A stretch of DNA of 34,627 nt from Weissella sagaensis (GTDB lineage Bacteria > Bacillota > Bacilli > Lactobacillales > Lactobacillaceae): the NCBI RefSeq assembly GCF_005405285.1, contig NZ_BJDT01000001.1:1-34627 (forward strand), read 5' to 3'. Every line of letters starts with the position of its first letter. Position 1 is the stretch's first letter. Made by a program: the position numbers and the translations under genes. The notes beneath the pieces are model-generated. The model was not told where the DNA came from, made no database searches, and saw only the letters and a list, made by a program, of their open reading frames with translations. Positions 16,088-28,333 of the stretch are shown one piece after another.

Positions 16088-18667
16088 TTACTTATCTTCA
16101 TCATCTTCTGCACGTTGTAATAGTTCAGCAACTTCACTTGGTTGTTCCCCATCTTCAGGCACCGTTGGTAAATCATCAGACACTGTTTCGTCTGGATTTA
16201 CTGTTTGTGCTGTCTCCTCTTCAGGAATAACATGTTCAACTTTAGCAAAAGTTGATACTGAAGAATCATCATCCAAGCGGATAACACGTACACCTTGCGT
16301 TGCACGGCCAGTTTCAGAAATTGAATCAACAGTAAATCGAATCATAACCCCTTTATTAGTGGTTAGCATAATGTCTTCACTACCATCAACAACCTTCAAA
16401 CCAGCTAATGGACCGTTCTTTTCAGTAACCTGAGCGGTCTTGATTCCTTTACCACCACGACCCTTAATTGGATATTGATCTACAGGTGTTTGCTTACCAT
16501 AACCGTTCTTCGTAATAATCAAAACATGACCATTCTCAACTAGTACTTGCGCACCAATTACATAATCACCTGGACGTAATGTAATACCGCGAACTCCTGC
16601 GGCTGAACGTCCCATTGAACGAACTGCTTCGCTATTAAATGAAACAGCGTATCCACCATGGGTACCGATAATGATATCTTGTGAACTATCAGTAATCAAA
16701 ACGTTAATCAATTCATCCCCATCATGAAGGTTAATGGCCTTCAATCCATGCGTACGAATATTACCAAATTCATTTACTGGTGTTCGCTTTACGACACCCT
16801 CACGCGTCGTAAAGAATAAGTAATCTTCACTTTCAGCTGCATCACCACGAACATTAATGATGGCTTGAATACTCTCACCACTTTCAATGCCTAACAAGTT
16901 GACGACAGGGATTCCCTTAGCAGTACGACCGTACTCAGGTATCTCATATCCCTTCATCTTGTAAACTTTACCTGAATTAGTAAAGAACAATAGCGTGTCA
17001 TGCGTTGATGTGCCAATTAATTCATCGATGAAATCATCGTTGTTCACACCCATACCTTGAATACCACGACCACCACGGTTTTGTGCACGGAAATCAGCTT
17101 GTGGCATTCGTTTAATGTAACCAGCATGTGTTAGCGATACGATAATATCTTCTTCTTCAATCAAATCTTCATCTTCAATGCTTGTCACGTCACCGATTTG
17201 TAACTCAGTACGACGATCATCCCCAAATTTATCTTGAACTTCAAGTAATTCAGTATAAATGATTTCATCAATTCTTTCAGGCTTAGCTAAAATATCTTCA
17301 AAATCAGAAATTGAAGCCAACAAACCTTGATATTCTTTTTCAATCTTATCGCGTTCCAAACCAGTCAAACGAACCAAACGCATATCCAAGATGGCTTGTG
17401 ATTGTTTATCTGACAAAGCATAATCTGACATCAACTTTTGCTTAGCAATTTCTGATGTTTGTGATTGTCGAATAATTGCAATAATTGCATCGATATGATC
17501 AAGCGCAATTCGTAACCCTTCCAAAATATGTGCACGTGCTTGAGCCTTACGCAAATCGAATTCCGTACGACGACGCACCACTTTTTGTTGGTGAGCAAGA
17601 TATGCGACTAACATTTCTTTTAGACTTAATAACTTTGGTCGACCATCTTCAACAGCTAGCATATTAAAGCTAAAGCCAGTTTGCATCAAAGTGTTTTTGT
17701 ACAAATTATTTAGTACAACTGAAGCTGAGACATCACGACGAATCTCGATAGCAATTCGTGTTCCCTCTTGGTCAGACTCGTCATTAACACCAGTAATACC
17801 CTCAATACGCTTATCACGACCTAACTCAGCAATACGCTCAATTAATTTGGCCTTGTTAACCATATATGGCAACTCATTGACGATAATACGTTCTTTTCCA
17901 GATTTTTCAGTCTCAATTTCCGTTTTTGCACGAACGGTGACAACACCTTTTCCAGTTTCGTAAGCCTTACGAATACCAGACTTACCCATCACAATTGCGC
18001 CAGTTGGGAAATCTGGTCCCGGAATTGCTTCCATCAATTCAGCAATTGTAATGTCAGGGTTCTTCATCAACATATGAAGACCTGAAATGACTTCACCTAA
18101 ATTGTGCGGTGGAATATTAGTTGCCATTCCAACGGCAATTCCGTTGGCCCCATTGACTAGCAAATTAGGGAAACGTGCTGGCAAAACAACCGGTTCACGA
18201 TCAGTACCATCATAATTATCTTGGAAATCAATCGTATCTTTGTTGATATCACGCAACATTTCAGTAGAAATTTTACTCAAACGTGCCTCAGTATAACGCA
18301 TAGCGGCAGCTGGATCACCATCGACTGATCCAAAATTTCCATGACCATCGACTAACATATAACGATATGAAAAGTCTTGTGCCATACGAACCATTGAATC
18401 ATAAATTGCTGAGTCTCCATGGGGGTGGTACTTTCCCATAACATCCCCAACAATACGTGCCGACTTTTTGTGTTGCTTATCAGGCGTAACTCCCAATTCA
18501 TTCATCCCGTATAAAATACGACGATGAACTGGTTTTAACCCATCACGCACATCAGGTAACGCACGTGCCACGATAACTGACATGGCGTAATCCAAGAAAG
18601 ATGTTCGCATTTGCTCGCCAAGTTTGGCGGGTTTAATGCGGCTGTTTTTTTGTTCTTCTTCAGCCAT
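16088..18667 (-). CDS. gyrA: DNA gyrase subunit A
   Basis: Cleaves and rejoins DNA in the A2B2 gyrase that introduces negative supercoils. The 859-aa protein has the winged-helix/tower N-terminal half with catalytic Y125 in [11 protein letters not shown]. The quinolone-determining region has the usual S86 and D90 ([11 protein letters not shown]), so no common resistance substitution is seen there. The C-terminal beta-pinwheel carries the GyrA box in [10 protein letters not shown], needed for DNA wrapping. A long acidic tail (about 810-859, rich in Glu, Asp and Pro) follows. Start at 18667 has AAAGGAAATCAA upstream. It follows gyrB by 44 bp in the same operon. Confidence 0.98.
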   Translation of the reverse strand: MAEEEQKNSRIKPAKLGEQMRTSFLDYAMSVIVARALPDVRDGLKPVHRRILYGMNELGVTPDKQHKKSARIVGDVMGKYHPHGDSAIYDSMVRMAQDFSYRYMLVDGHGNFGSVDGDPAAAMRYTEARLSKISTEMLRDINKDTIDFQDNYDGTDREPVVLPARFPNLLVNGANGIAVGMATNIPPHNLGEVISGLHMLMKNPDITIAELMEAIPGPDFPTGAIVMGKSGIRKAYETGKGVVTVRAKTEIETEKSGKERIIVNELPYMVNKAKLIERIAELGRDKRIEGITGVNDESDQEGTRIAIEIRRDVSASVVLNNLYKNTLMQTGFSFNMLAVEDGRPKLLSLKEMLVAYLAHQQKVVRRRTEFDLRKAQARAHILEGLRIALDHIDAIIAIIRQSQTSEIAKQKLMSDYALSDKQSQAILDMRLVRLTGLERDKIEKEYQGLLASISDFEDILAKPERIDEIIYTELLEVQDKFGDDRRTELQIGDVTSIEDEDLIEEEDIIVSLTHAGYIKRMPQADFRAQNRGGRGIQGMGVNNDDFIDELIGTSTHDTLLFFTNSGKVYKMKGYEIPEYGRTAKGIPVVNLLGIESGESIQAIINVRGDAAESEDYLFFTTREGVVKRTPVNEFGNIRTHGLKAINLHDGDELINVLITDSSQDIIIGTHGGYAVSFNSEAVRSMGRSAAGVRGITLRPGDYVIGAQVLVENGHVLIITKNGYGKQTPVDQYPIKGRGGKGIKTAQVTEKNGPLAGLKVVDGSEDIMLTTNKGVMIRFTVDSISETGRATQGVRVIRLDDDSSVSTFAKVEHVIPEEETAQTVNPDETVSDDLPTVPEDGEQPSEVAELLQRAEDDEDK

Positions 18668-18711
18668 TTGATTTCCTTTCTCTTACTTTAAATGTTTACA
18701 CAGTAATGAAC

Positions 18712-21820
<3,109 letters not shown>

Positions 21821-21821
<1 letters not shown>

Positions 21822-22054
21822 TAGTTTGTACTAGCACCTGTTCCATTAATTACAAAACGATCTCCTGATGGAATTGCAACAACATCTCCTGGATATAACT
21901 TACGACCACGGCGATCGTCTGGTTCCTCATTTACCAAGACTGTATTTTCTCGCAAATACCATTTTGCTTGACCGCCAGTTGCAATAACGCTCTCTTCTTT
22001 TAATAATTGCCCTAATGTAATAAATGGGGCTTGAATTTGCACTTCTGTTGCCAA
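21821..22054 (-). CDS. yaaA: S4-domain RNA-binding protein YaaA
   Basis: A 77-aa protein consisting of one S4-like RNA-binding module: [21 protein letters not shown] and [21 protein letters not shown]. This family lies between dnaN and recF in most Firmicutes and is thought to act in ribosome or DNA metabolism; its exact role is unclear. The start is TTG (22054) with AAAGGA 7 nt upstream, and no in-frame ATG fits. It heads the recF-gyrB-gyrA operon. Confidence 0.95.
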
Positions 22055-22112
22055 TGTTTAGTCCTTTCTATCGCTAAAAATAACGACATTTGCACGATTT
22101 CATATTAAATAT

Positions 22113-22141
22113 ATTATACGCTTTTTTTCAACTTTCCACAA
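22113..22141 (-). promoter_or_regulatory. Promoter of the yaaA-recF-gyrB-gyrA operon
   Basis: Minus-strand TTGTGG (22141-22136), a 17-nt spacer and a perfect TATAAT (22118-22113). The TTGTGGAAA overlapping the -35 differs from a DnaA box by two bases, so DnaA influence is possible but unproven. Confidence 0.65.
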
Positions 22142-22191
22142 TCTCAAAAAGGCACTACAGCCCTTCTCAGGTTGTTTGATAACTTTTAAAT

Positions 22192-22244
22192 AAAAAAGCC
22201 GAAAAATGCTTTTTCTTCGTAAAATAGCATTTTTCGGCTTTTTT
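22192..22244 (-). terminator. Terminator of dnaN
   Basis: A perfect 19-bp inverted repeat (AAAAAAGCCGAAAAATGCT, 22192-22210; complement 22226-22244) lies 7 bp past the dnaN stop. It separates dnaA-dnaN from the yaaA operon and forces the latter to have its own promoter. Confidence 0.93.
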
Positions 22245-22250
22245 ATATTT

Positions 22251-23381
22251 TTAGTAAGTTCGAACTGGTGTAATCAGTTGAATAAAGTTTGTTTCATTAT
22301 TTGTTGGTACCAATGTAAATGGATCCAAAGCGGTCTTAAAACCAATTTGAATTTGCTCATCACCAAATGAACGAAGTGCTTCACGCATATAGTCTGGATT
22401 AAATGAAATCGTCAAATCATCTCCTGCAGTTTCAGCAGCAAATATTTGCTCTTCAACACGTCCAATTTCAGGTGAATTTGATGAAATCAAAGACTTTTCA
22501 CTTGTAATGGCAAATTGAATAACATTTGAACGACCTTCATGACTAAGCAAAGCAGCACGCTCGATTGTTTGTAACAAATCATGGGCATTAATTGTTAGGG
22601 TTGTTCGCTTTTCAGTTGGAATTAAACGTGACGCATCAGGATAATTTCCTTCTAATAGTCGTGAATAGAAAGTTGTATTTTCACCTAATTGGAAAATAAC
22701 TTGGTTTTCAGCAACGCGCACATCAACTTTTTCAACATCATCCAACATTGCTTGTAGTTGTGACAATGAAGCACCAGGTACGATGATATCAGCATTAACA
22801 TCTGAATCATCAAAACCGACAGAACGTTGTGCTAATCGGTGACGATCAGTCGCAACGGCCGTTAAATTACCACTAGCTAAAATAAAATGAACCCCTGTTA
22901 AAATAGGTTGGCTCAATTGCTTAGAAACCGCAATTACGGTTTGACCAATAATTTCATTCAAAGTGTCTGCAGCTAAAGTTAAATTATTTCTAACTTCAAT
23001 TTCTGGTAAATGTGGGTAAGCACTAGCATCTTGCCCATTAATATCAAATTCTGCATTTTCAGATTGAATTTTTGTTTGTAGCCCTGACGTATTTGTTAAT
23101 TTAAATGTTTCACCAGGTAATCGTTTAACAATATTTGAAAAGAAATTGGCTGGTAAAACAATCGCACCAGATTCAACAATTTGTAAATTAGCTTCATCAT
23201 CATTAACTGGAATTAATATTTCAATTGAGATATCTGTATTTGATCCAGTTAAAACAAGACCGGTTTCATCAAGAACTAATTTAATTCCTTGTAAAATTGT
23301 CATTGATGTTCGTGATGAAATAGCACGATTAACATTATTCATTGCTTTTATAAAAGCTGCTCGATTAATTGTAAATTCCAT
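22251..23381 (-). CDS. dnaN: DNA polymerase III sliding clamp (beta)
   Basis: Ring-shaped processivity clamp, 376 aa, the usual length. Conserved stretches include MEFTINRAAFIKAMNNVNRA at the N-terminus, VATDRHRLAQR, LEGNYPDASRLIP, SLISSNSPEIGRVEEQI and the C-terminal QLITPVRTY. Start at 23381 has AAGGAG 7 nt upstream. It follows dnaA across a 201-bp gap that holds part of oriC. Confidence 0.98.
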   Translation of the reverse strand: MEFTINRAAFIKAMNNVNRAISSRTSMTILQGIKLVLDETGLVLTGSNTDISIEILIPVNDDEANLQIVESGAIVLPANFFSNIVKRLPGETFKLTNTSGLQTKIQSENAEFDINGQDASAYPHLPEIEVRNNLTLAADTLNEIIGQTVIAVSKQLSQPILTGVHFILASGNLTAVATDRHRLAQRSVGFDDSDVNADIIVPGASLSQLQAMLDDVEKVDVRVAENQVIFQLGENTTFYSRLLEGNYPDASRLIPTEKRTTLTINAHDLLQTIERAALLSHEGRSNVIQFAITSEKSLISSNSPEIGRVEEQIFAAETAGDDLTISFNPDYMREALRSFGDEQIQIGFKTALDPFTLVPTNNETNFIQLITPVRTY

Positions 23382-23394
23382 TAGATCTCCTTAA

Positions 23395-23488
23395 TGTACA
23401 AAATCATAATTATGAAGTGCGTAATGACTTATTTAATTATAAATAAAAAGATAATAATAATAATAAGGGGTGTGAATATTGTGGATAA
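23395..23488 (-). other. oriC unwinding element: DnaA boxes, GC cluster, DnaA-trios, AT-rich region
   Basis: Read on the minus strand: a perfect DnaA box TTATCCACA (23488-23480), an abutting box-like ATATTCACA (23479-23471), a CCCC cluster (23470-23467), then five TTA triplets (23466-23452) and about 55 bp of AT-rich DNA. This order is that of the bacterial basal unwinding system described in Bacillus subtilis, in which 3'-AAT/GAT trios guide DnaA onto single-stranded DNA. Position between dnaA and dnaN also matches. Confidence 0.8.
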
Positions 23489-23535
23489 CTCTTATATATA
23501 CCAATGTACCAAGAAATGGTATATGTATACAACCC

Positions 23536-23582
23536 TGTGGATAAGTACAAACCATTTTGTCGTTTATTCACAAACGATATTA
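23536..23582. promoter_or_regulatory. Additional DnaA boxes between dnaA and dnaN
   Basis: A perfect TGTGGATAA at 23536-23544 and a one-mismatch TTATTCACA at 23574-23582, directly abutting the dnaA stop. They belong to the dnaA-dnaN part of the bipartite origin. Confidence 0.75.
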
Positions 23583-24995
23583 TCATCCATTGCTCAATTC
23601 TTCACGAATTTTTTGAACTTGTTCAGCTAAAATACTATCATTTTCGATGGCATTTTCAATTTTTTCAGTTGAATGCATTACCGTCGTGTGATCTTTACCA
23701 CCAAATGCACGACCAATTTGTGGCAATGAATCCTGTGTTAATTCGCGAGCGATATACATGGCAATTTGACGTGGCACAACAATTTCTTTGTTCCGTTTTT
23801 TACCATTTAGATCTTGAACAGTAACATTGAAAAAGTTAGCAACAGCTTCCTGAATTAATGGAATTGTAATCGCACGTTGGCGTTTGAAATTCATCGTTTC
23901 TAATATCGTACGAGCAGTTTCAACTGTAATGGGTACATTTGAAAAACGCATTTTTCCAACCACTTGATTAAATACGCCTTCCAAATCACGGACATTTGTA
24001 TCAACTGCTGCAGCAATTTCATCAATGACATCATTAGGAATACTTAGATTTTCAAGATCAGATTTATTTCTTAGGATAGCAACACGTGTTGGTAGATCAG
24101 GCTTGGTAATATTAGCTGAATAACCTTGACCAAAGCGGGTTACTAAACGCATTTCTAATCCTGGTATTTCTTTGGGTAACTTATCAGATGTTAAAACAAT
24201 CTGATGATTTTCACGCGTAATAGCATTGAAAGTATTAAAGAATTCTTCTTGAATTTTTTCTTTTCCGGCTAAGAATTGAACATCATCTACCATCAATAAA
24301 TCAGTTGAACGGTATTCACGTTTAAAAGCTTCGGTCTCTTTTTGGCCACGGCGTAAAGCTTCCGTAAAATCATTAATAAAATCTTCAGTTGTAATGAACT
24401 TAACATTAGCATTTGGCGTACGTTCTAAAACTTTATTGCCGATTGCTTGCATTAAATGGGTTTTTCCTAAACCAACACCACCATAGATTAGTAAAGGATT
24501 CCATTGTGTACCAGGTTTATCGGCTACAGCTTGAGCAACTGCATAGGCTTCGCGATTTTCATCAGATGAAACAAATGTTTCAAATCGGAATTCAGGATTC
24601 AAAATTGATTGGGTAACAAATTCTGAAGCTAAATTGGTATTTTTTTGGTATTCCGTTGTTTCACTTTCCTGATCATCGGGTAGATCAAATAGCGTCGTTG
24701 GTGTTGGTGAAACATAAGTGACAGAAGGAATGATAAATGTTGGTTTACCAGTTAGATTCAATGTTGCCGTCATGGCAGCTTGCATAAAAGCTTGGTAGTA
24801 AGAACTATTTGTATCCAACCACTCTGATGCAACTGGTTCATATGTAGTTGTCAATTGCAAAGTAACAGTATTATTTTCGTTTTCTACTAATTGCAATGGA
24901 TTAAGTGTATCCACGTAATTGGTAAATGAGAATCCTTGCGAAATTGACTTGCGTAGTTCTTGTTTGATGGCATTCCAAAGTTGGATAGGATCCAT
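23583..24995 (-). CDS. dnaA: Chromosomal replication initiator DnaA
   Basis: Initiator AAA+ ATPase that binds DnaA boxes and melts oriC, 470 aa. Domain I is about residues 1-85 and domain II the variable linker (about 90-130). Domain III has Walker A GGVGLGKT (172-179), Walker B LLMVDDVQFLAG and the sensor region VLTSDKLPKEIP. Domain IV carries the DNA-binding signature IGRAFGGKDHTTVMHS. Start at 24995 has AAAGGAGG upstream. DnaA boxes on both sides suggest autoregulation. The ATG is followed by the usual N-terminal helix (MDPIQLWNAIKQEL). Confidence 0.98.
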   Translation of the reverse strand: MDPIQLWNAIKQELRKSISQGFSFTNYVDTLNPLQLVENENNTVTLQLTTTYEPVASEWLDTNSSYYQAFMQAAMTATLNLTGKPTFIIPSVTYVSPTPTTLFDLPDDQESETTEYQKNTNLASEFVTQSILNPEFRFETFVSSDENREAYAVAQAVADKPGTQWNPLLIYGGVGLGKTHLMQAIGNKVLERTPNANVKFITTEDFINDFTEALRRGQKETEAFKREYRSTDLLMVDDVQFLAGKEKIQEEFFNTFNAITRENHQIVLTSDKLPKEIPGLEMRLVTRFGQGYSANITKPDLPTRVAILRNKSDLENLSIPNDVIDEIAAAVDTNVRDLEGVFNQVVGKMRFSNVPITVETARTILETMNFKRQRAITIPLIQEAVANFFNVTVQDLNGKKRNKEIVVPRQIAMYIARELTQDSLPQIGRAFGGKDHTTVMHSTEKIENAIENDSILAEQVQKIREELSNG

Positions 24996-25019
24996 TTGGC
25001 AACCTCCTTTAGGGATTTA

Positions 25020-25420
25020 AGATATCTTTTTGTGGGTTTTCCACAGGACGTTTGCTGAGCTCATTTTCATAAGTAGCACAATTCATCAAATTTCATTTTA
25101 GCAGTATGTGGATAAGTTTTCCACAAGGAATATGTCAGTAATAGCAACGATTTAAGCTGTTTTAGATAACAAAATGGGATATTAACATGCTGTGGAAATC
25201 TAAATATGAGTTATCAACCGGATGTGAAACAAATTTTAGAGTGAATTCTGGAAAATGTGGATAACTTGGGGGAAAAACAAGAAATTTACAGGTAGTTGTT
25301 AACAATCTAGGTTTGGTGTATTCATGTTTATAAGAGTTATACACATATCCACAAGGAGAATGGCGAAGAGTTTTACCAATATGTGGAACATGTGGAAAAA
25401 CTGTGGATTGTGGGGAAAAC
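25020..25420. other. oriC, dnaA-upstream DnaA-box cluster
   Basis: This gap contains many DnaA boxes in both orientations. Perfect TGTGGATAA occurs at 25107-25115 and 25256-25264. Near matches are TTTTCCACA (25037-25045, 25117-25125), TTATACACA (25337-25345), ATATCCACA (25345-25353), TGTGGAACA (25382), TGTGGAAAA (25391), TGTGGATTG (25402) and TGTGGGGAA (25409). Together with the dnaA-dnaN element it makes a bipartite origin like that of Bacillus. The only open frame here (25162-25344, minus) has no ribosome binding site and is rejected. Confidence 0.9.
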
Positions 25421-25422
25421 TC

Positions 25423-25477
25423 ACATAACGCTCTGTTATATTACCTGCCTTTATTAACATAACGCTCTGTTAGATTA
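25423..25477. repeat. Two 21-bp direct repeats in the oriC region
   Basis: ACATAACGCTCTGTTATATTA (split here as ACATAACGCTCTGTTA plus TATTA, 25423-25443) recurs at 25457-25477 with one change (GATTA). The start-to-start distance is 34 bp, about three helical turns. The repeats lie between the DnaA-box cluster and the rpmH promoter and match no element I know. Confidence 0.85.
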
Positions 25478-25587
25478 TGGAAAACTTTCAGACAATTTTG
25501 TCGTTTATAAAAAGTAAAGATTTTGCAAAGGTAATAAATGATGGTCCATTGCTTATGAATTAAAATCAGTTTAAATAGTTAATATTC

Positions 25588-25616
25588 TTGCTTTGATTTG
25601 GGGGTAATGTTACAAT
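25588..25616 (+). promoter_or_regulatory. rpmH promoter
   Basis: TTGCTT (25588-25593), a 17-nt spacer and TACAAT (25611-25616). The leader that follows has a hairpin TTTGGCC/GGCCAAA (25633-25639/25652-25658) before the ribosome binding site GGGAGGTG. Confidence 0.65.
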
Positions 25617-25686
25617 TGAATATGAATTGTGGTTTGGCCATGCCAACCGCAGGCCAAATCTAACTACGAATGGGAGGTGTATTCAT

Positions 25687-25821
25687 ATGAAGCGTACATA
25701 CCAACCTAAGAAGCGTCACCGTGAACGTGTGCATGGTTTCCGTAAGCGCATGAGCACTAGCAACGGTCGCAAGGTGCTAGCACGTCGCCGCCAAAAGGGC
25801 CGCAAGGTATTGTCAGCCTAA
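25687..25821 (+). CDS. rpmH: 50S ribosomal protein L34
   Basis: A 44-aa, highly basic ribosomal protein of the large subunit. The sequence [20 protein letters not shown] and the remainder ending GRKVLSA match L34 closely. The start at 25687 has GGGAGGTG upstream; a longer in-frame start would fall inside the leader hairpin and is rejected. It is divergent from dnaA and opens the rpmH-rnpA-yidC cluster, with a stem-loop before rnpA that could tune downstream expression. Confidence 0.98.
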   Translation: MKRTYQPKKRHRERVHGFRKRMSTSNGRKVLARRRQKGRKVLSA

Positions 25822-25860
25822 TTAGGTCAGGCCTTTTATTAGGATTACTGATAATGATCG

Positions 25861-25902
25861 CGCATGAGTCGGCTATTTTGGCTGATTCATGCGTTTTCTT
25901 TT
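25861..25902 (+). terminator. Stem-loop/attenuator between rpmH and rnpA
   Basis: CGCATGAGTCGGC (25861-25873) pairs with GCTGATTCATGCG (25881-25893) with two G-U pairs, followed by TTTTCTTTT. No strong promoter is visible before rnpA, so it is probably a partial terminator that lowers rnpA and yidC expression relative to rpmH. Confidence 0.75.
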
Positions 25903-25930
25903 GTCATAAAAAAATTTGGAGCAAAAACAA

Positions 25931-26287
25931 ATGCGTAAGAGTTACCGTGTAAAAAAAGAAGCTGATTTTCAATTAGTTTTTGAGCAGCATCACTCGGTCG
26001 CAAATAAAATGTTTATTGTTTACACAATGACGCGTGAACAACCAACCCACTTCCGCTTAGGAATTTCAATTTCTAAAAAAGTGGGTTTGCGTGGTCATGA
26101 GCGTGTGTGGGTTAAGCGTCGAATTCGGCAAAGTGTTTTGGAATTTAAACCAAAAATGCGTTCGGATATTGATATTTTAGTAATTGCGCGGCCAGCAGCA
26201 CATGATCAAGACATGGCGATCATCAAAAAGAATTTAGAACATGTTTTTAAATTGGCAAATGTGTTTGTCGATGAAGAAACGGAATAA
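25931..26287 (+). CDS. rnpA: Ribonuclease P protein component
   Basis: Protein cofactor of RNase P, which matures tRNA 5' ends, 118 aa. The family is recognised by FRLGISISKKVG, VKRRIRQSVLEF and IDILVIARPAA, and by its place between rpmH and yidC. The usual core motif after KKVG is NAVxRNRxKR; here it reads LRGHERVWVKR, one residue longer and with the R-N-R asparagine replaced. The start ATG (25931) has TTTGGAG 9 nt upstream; a TTG five codons upstream overlaps that site and is rejected. Confidence 0.95.
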   Translation: MRKSYRVKKEADFQLVFEQHHSVANKMFIVYTMTREQPTHFRLGISISKKVGLRGHERVWVKRRIRQSVLEFKPKMRSDIDILVIARPAAHDQDMAIIKKNLEHVFKLANVFVDEETE

Positions 26288-26313
26288 AAATACACTATAT
26301 ATGGAGAAAACGA

Positions 26314-27147
26314 ATGCAGACTGCTAAAAAAATGTTTACCATGCGTTCGGCAATTACGGCCTTAATCGCATTAATCATTATGATTGTAGCGGCCGTGATG
26401 TATGATGGCCAAGTATCTGGAAGTGGATTTTGGCGTGGTATTATCATTGCTAACTTCTCACGTTCCATTTTAGGAGTATCAGCCTGGTTTGGTGATAATT
26501 ATGGGTTTGGGATTATTGTCTTTACGGTATTGATTCGTTTATTGATTTTACCTTTGATGGTTTATCAAACGGGTTCAATGCGTAAGATGCAAGAAATTGC
26601 GCCTGAACTAAAGAAGTTACAACAAAAATATTCAAGTCGTGATCCTGAAACAATGCAAGCGATGCAAGCTGCACAAAAGAAGTTGTATAAAGATGCTGGC
26701 GTAAATCCATTTGCTAGTTTTATCCCGCTTATTGTGCAAATGCCAATTTTGATTGCACTGTATACAGCGATTCGGACGACTAATGTATTGGAAACTGGTA
26801 CTTTCTTCTGGGTACAACTAGGAGAACGTGATTCATACTTTATTTTGCCAATTCTGGCAGCATTATTTACATTTGCTTCTTCATATTTGGTAATGATGGG
26901 TCAACCTGAAAAGAATGGTATGACAACGTCAATGACATATATTATGCCAATCATGATTTTCTTCTTTGCTATTTCTGTTCCATCTGCCCTATCACTTTAC
27001 TGGGTTATTTCAAATGCATTCCAAGTTGCACAAACTTGGACGATTCAAAATCCATTTGAAATTCGACGTGAGCGAGAATCTAAGAAAGAAGCAGAGCGTG
27101 CTAAGCAACGAGCAATTCGTAAAGCTATTCGCAATCATAAACGTTAA
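26314..27147 (+). CDS. yidC: Membrane protein insertase YidC
   Basis: Inserts membrane proteins alone or with SecYEG, 277 aa. The N-terminal hydrophobic segment (about 13-29) is followed by a short outside region and five membrane segments. The conserved groove arginine lies in VFTVLIRLLILPLM, and the cytoplasmic hairpin is MRKMQEIAPELKKLQQKY. The C-terminal tail is strongly basic, as needed for ribosome contact. Gram-positive YidC1 is often a lipoprotein, but no cysteine follows the first hydrophobic segment here. Start at 26314 has ATGGAG upstream. Terminator follows at 27158. Confidence 0.96.
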   Translation: MQTAKKMFTMRSAITALIALIIMIVAAVMYDGQVSGSGFWRGIIIANFSRSILGVSAWFGDNYGFGIIVFTVLIRLLILPLMVYQTGSMRKMQEIAPELKKLQQKYSSRDPETMQAMQAAQKKLYKDAGVNPFASFIPLIVQMPILIALYTAIRTTNVLETGTFFWVQLGERDSYFILPILAALFTFASSYLVMMGQPEKNGMTTSMTYIMPIMIFFFAISVPSALSLYWVISNAFQVAQTWTIQNPFEIRRERESKKEAERAKQRAIRKAIRNHKR

Positions 27148-27157
27148 TTTTAGGATT

Positions 27158-27190
27158 AGAATCAAGATGAACAATCTTGATTCTTTTTTT
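27158..27190 (+). terminator. Terminator of rpmH-rnpA-yidC
   Basis: AGAATCAAGAT (27158-27168) pairs perfectly with ATCTTGATTCT (27174-27184) across a 5-nt loop, followed by a run of T. Confidence 0.95.
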
Positions 27191-27288
27191 ATTGCAAAAA
27201 AAGATGTTAACCTCTTTTTAATTTCCAAACTCTATGCTGTGAATTATGGTAAAATTAGTCATTAATAATATTTATAAGGAGCGTACCC

Positions 27289-27918
27289 ATGAAAGCATTT
27301 CGTGAAATATTGTCTTGGGTGATTCCTATCTTAGTAGGATTACTGATTGCTGTTGGGATAAGGACTTATTGGTTTACGATGGTTAAAGTTGATGGTTCAT
27401 CAATGGAACCTAATTTAACAAGTAATGAACGTGTTTTTGTTTTTCGAACTGATAAAATTGAAACTTCAAAAATTCATCGTGGTAGTGTCATTGTGTTTGA
27501 TGCTTATGGTGAAGATCCTTCAGCGACAGAAAATAAAGATTATGTAAAGCGTGTTATTGGTATGCCTGGTGATACGGTAAGTGCTGTTGATGGCGTGATT
27601 AAGGTTAATGGTAAAACAGTTGACCAAGAGTACATTTCAGAGGCTGAACAAAAGGCAACTAATACGATTAACGATGTTGGTAACTGGAATTCATTGGCAC
27701 AATTAGGAAATCGCCAAGGCTGGGAAGGTGATAAAACTATTAAAGTCCCTGCTGGTAAATACTTTGTGTTAGGTGATCATCGTAGTGTTTCAAATGATTC
27801 TCGTTACTGGGGGTTTGTTGATGATGATAAAGTTTTAGGTGTTGTAAAAGTCCCATTCTGGGGTAATGAAGTAAAGCGGAATAATATTAATTCAGCTTGG
27901 AAATCATATTTTGAATAA
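27289..27918 (+). CDS. lepB: Signal peptidase I
   Basis: Membrane serine protease that removes signal peptides from Sec substrates, 209 aa. One N-terminal membrane segment (about 7-25) precedes the catalytic serine in KVDGSSMEPNL and the catalytic lysine in DYVKRVIGMPGD. The C-terminal GDHRSVSNDSRYWGFV is the conserved box E. Start at 27289 has AAGGAG upstream. It stands alone, with a weak promoter candidate at 27224-27252 (TTTCCA, 17 nt, TATGGT) and a strong terminator behind it. It probably processes the NEAT protein encoded further right. Confidence 0.96.
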   Translation: MKAFREILSWVIPILVGLLIAVGIRTYWFTMVKVDGSSMEPNLTSNERVFVFRTDKIETSKIHRGSVIVFDAYGEDPSATENKDYVKRVIGMPGDTVSAVDGVIKVNGKTVDQEYISEAEQKATNTINDVGNWNSLAQLGNRQGWEGDKTIKVPAGKYFVLGDHRSVSNDSRYWGFVDDDKVLGVVKVPFWGNEVKRNNINSAWKSYFE

Positions 27919-27961
27919 TTACGAATGAAATAAATGAAACGTTAAAAATTAAGCTAAGTAA

Positions 27962-28008
27962 AGAGAAGGCCAGAAAATGACATGATTTTCTGGCCTTCTC
28001 TTTATTTT
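27962..28008 (+). terminator. Terminator of lepB
   Basis: A perfect 17-bp stem (AGAGAAGGCCAGAAAAT, 27962-27978; complement 27985-28001), 6-nt loop, then TTATTTTT. Confidence 0.96.
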
Positions 28009-28333
28009 TAGCTAAGATACTTAAAATATGTTTCATTGTTGATTGGTAGTGTCGATATTATTTTTTGTATTCTTGATTATTTTTGAATTTGTTATTATCT
28101 AAATAATAGATGATTTTATTTTAGGTTAATTGTTGTGATTTTTTTTCCACGAAGTTATAAAAAGAACGCTAAGTCAAGTTTTGGTATGCCGTAGTACACG
28201 ATGAATGGTGGCTATTTGCATCCTACTTCTTTAGTTTATGAACCGCTTAGATTTTATCACTAACATTTTGATATATTTTAATGAACGTTAAATTTAAACA
28301 GCGTATACTAATGCTACAAGGGGGTGGTAAACG
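28009..28333. other. Non-coding AT-rich interval
   Basis: No convincing gene, RNA or repeat is seen here. The right end has TATACT (28304-28309) as a possible -10 for the next gene, with a poor -35, and the site AAGGGGGTGG just before its start. The stretch 28150-28260 is less AT-rich than its surroundings but shows no open frame with a ribosome binding site. Confidence 0.5.

Noticed and set aside
25162..25344. 60-codon minus-strand open frame in oriC
   Set aside because: It runs through several DnaA boxes, has no ribosome binding site and has a low-complexity protein.
26966..27265. 99-codon plus-strand open frame over the end of yidC
   Set aside because: Runs in another frame through yidC and its terminator; no ribosome binding site.
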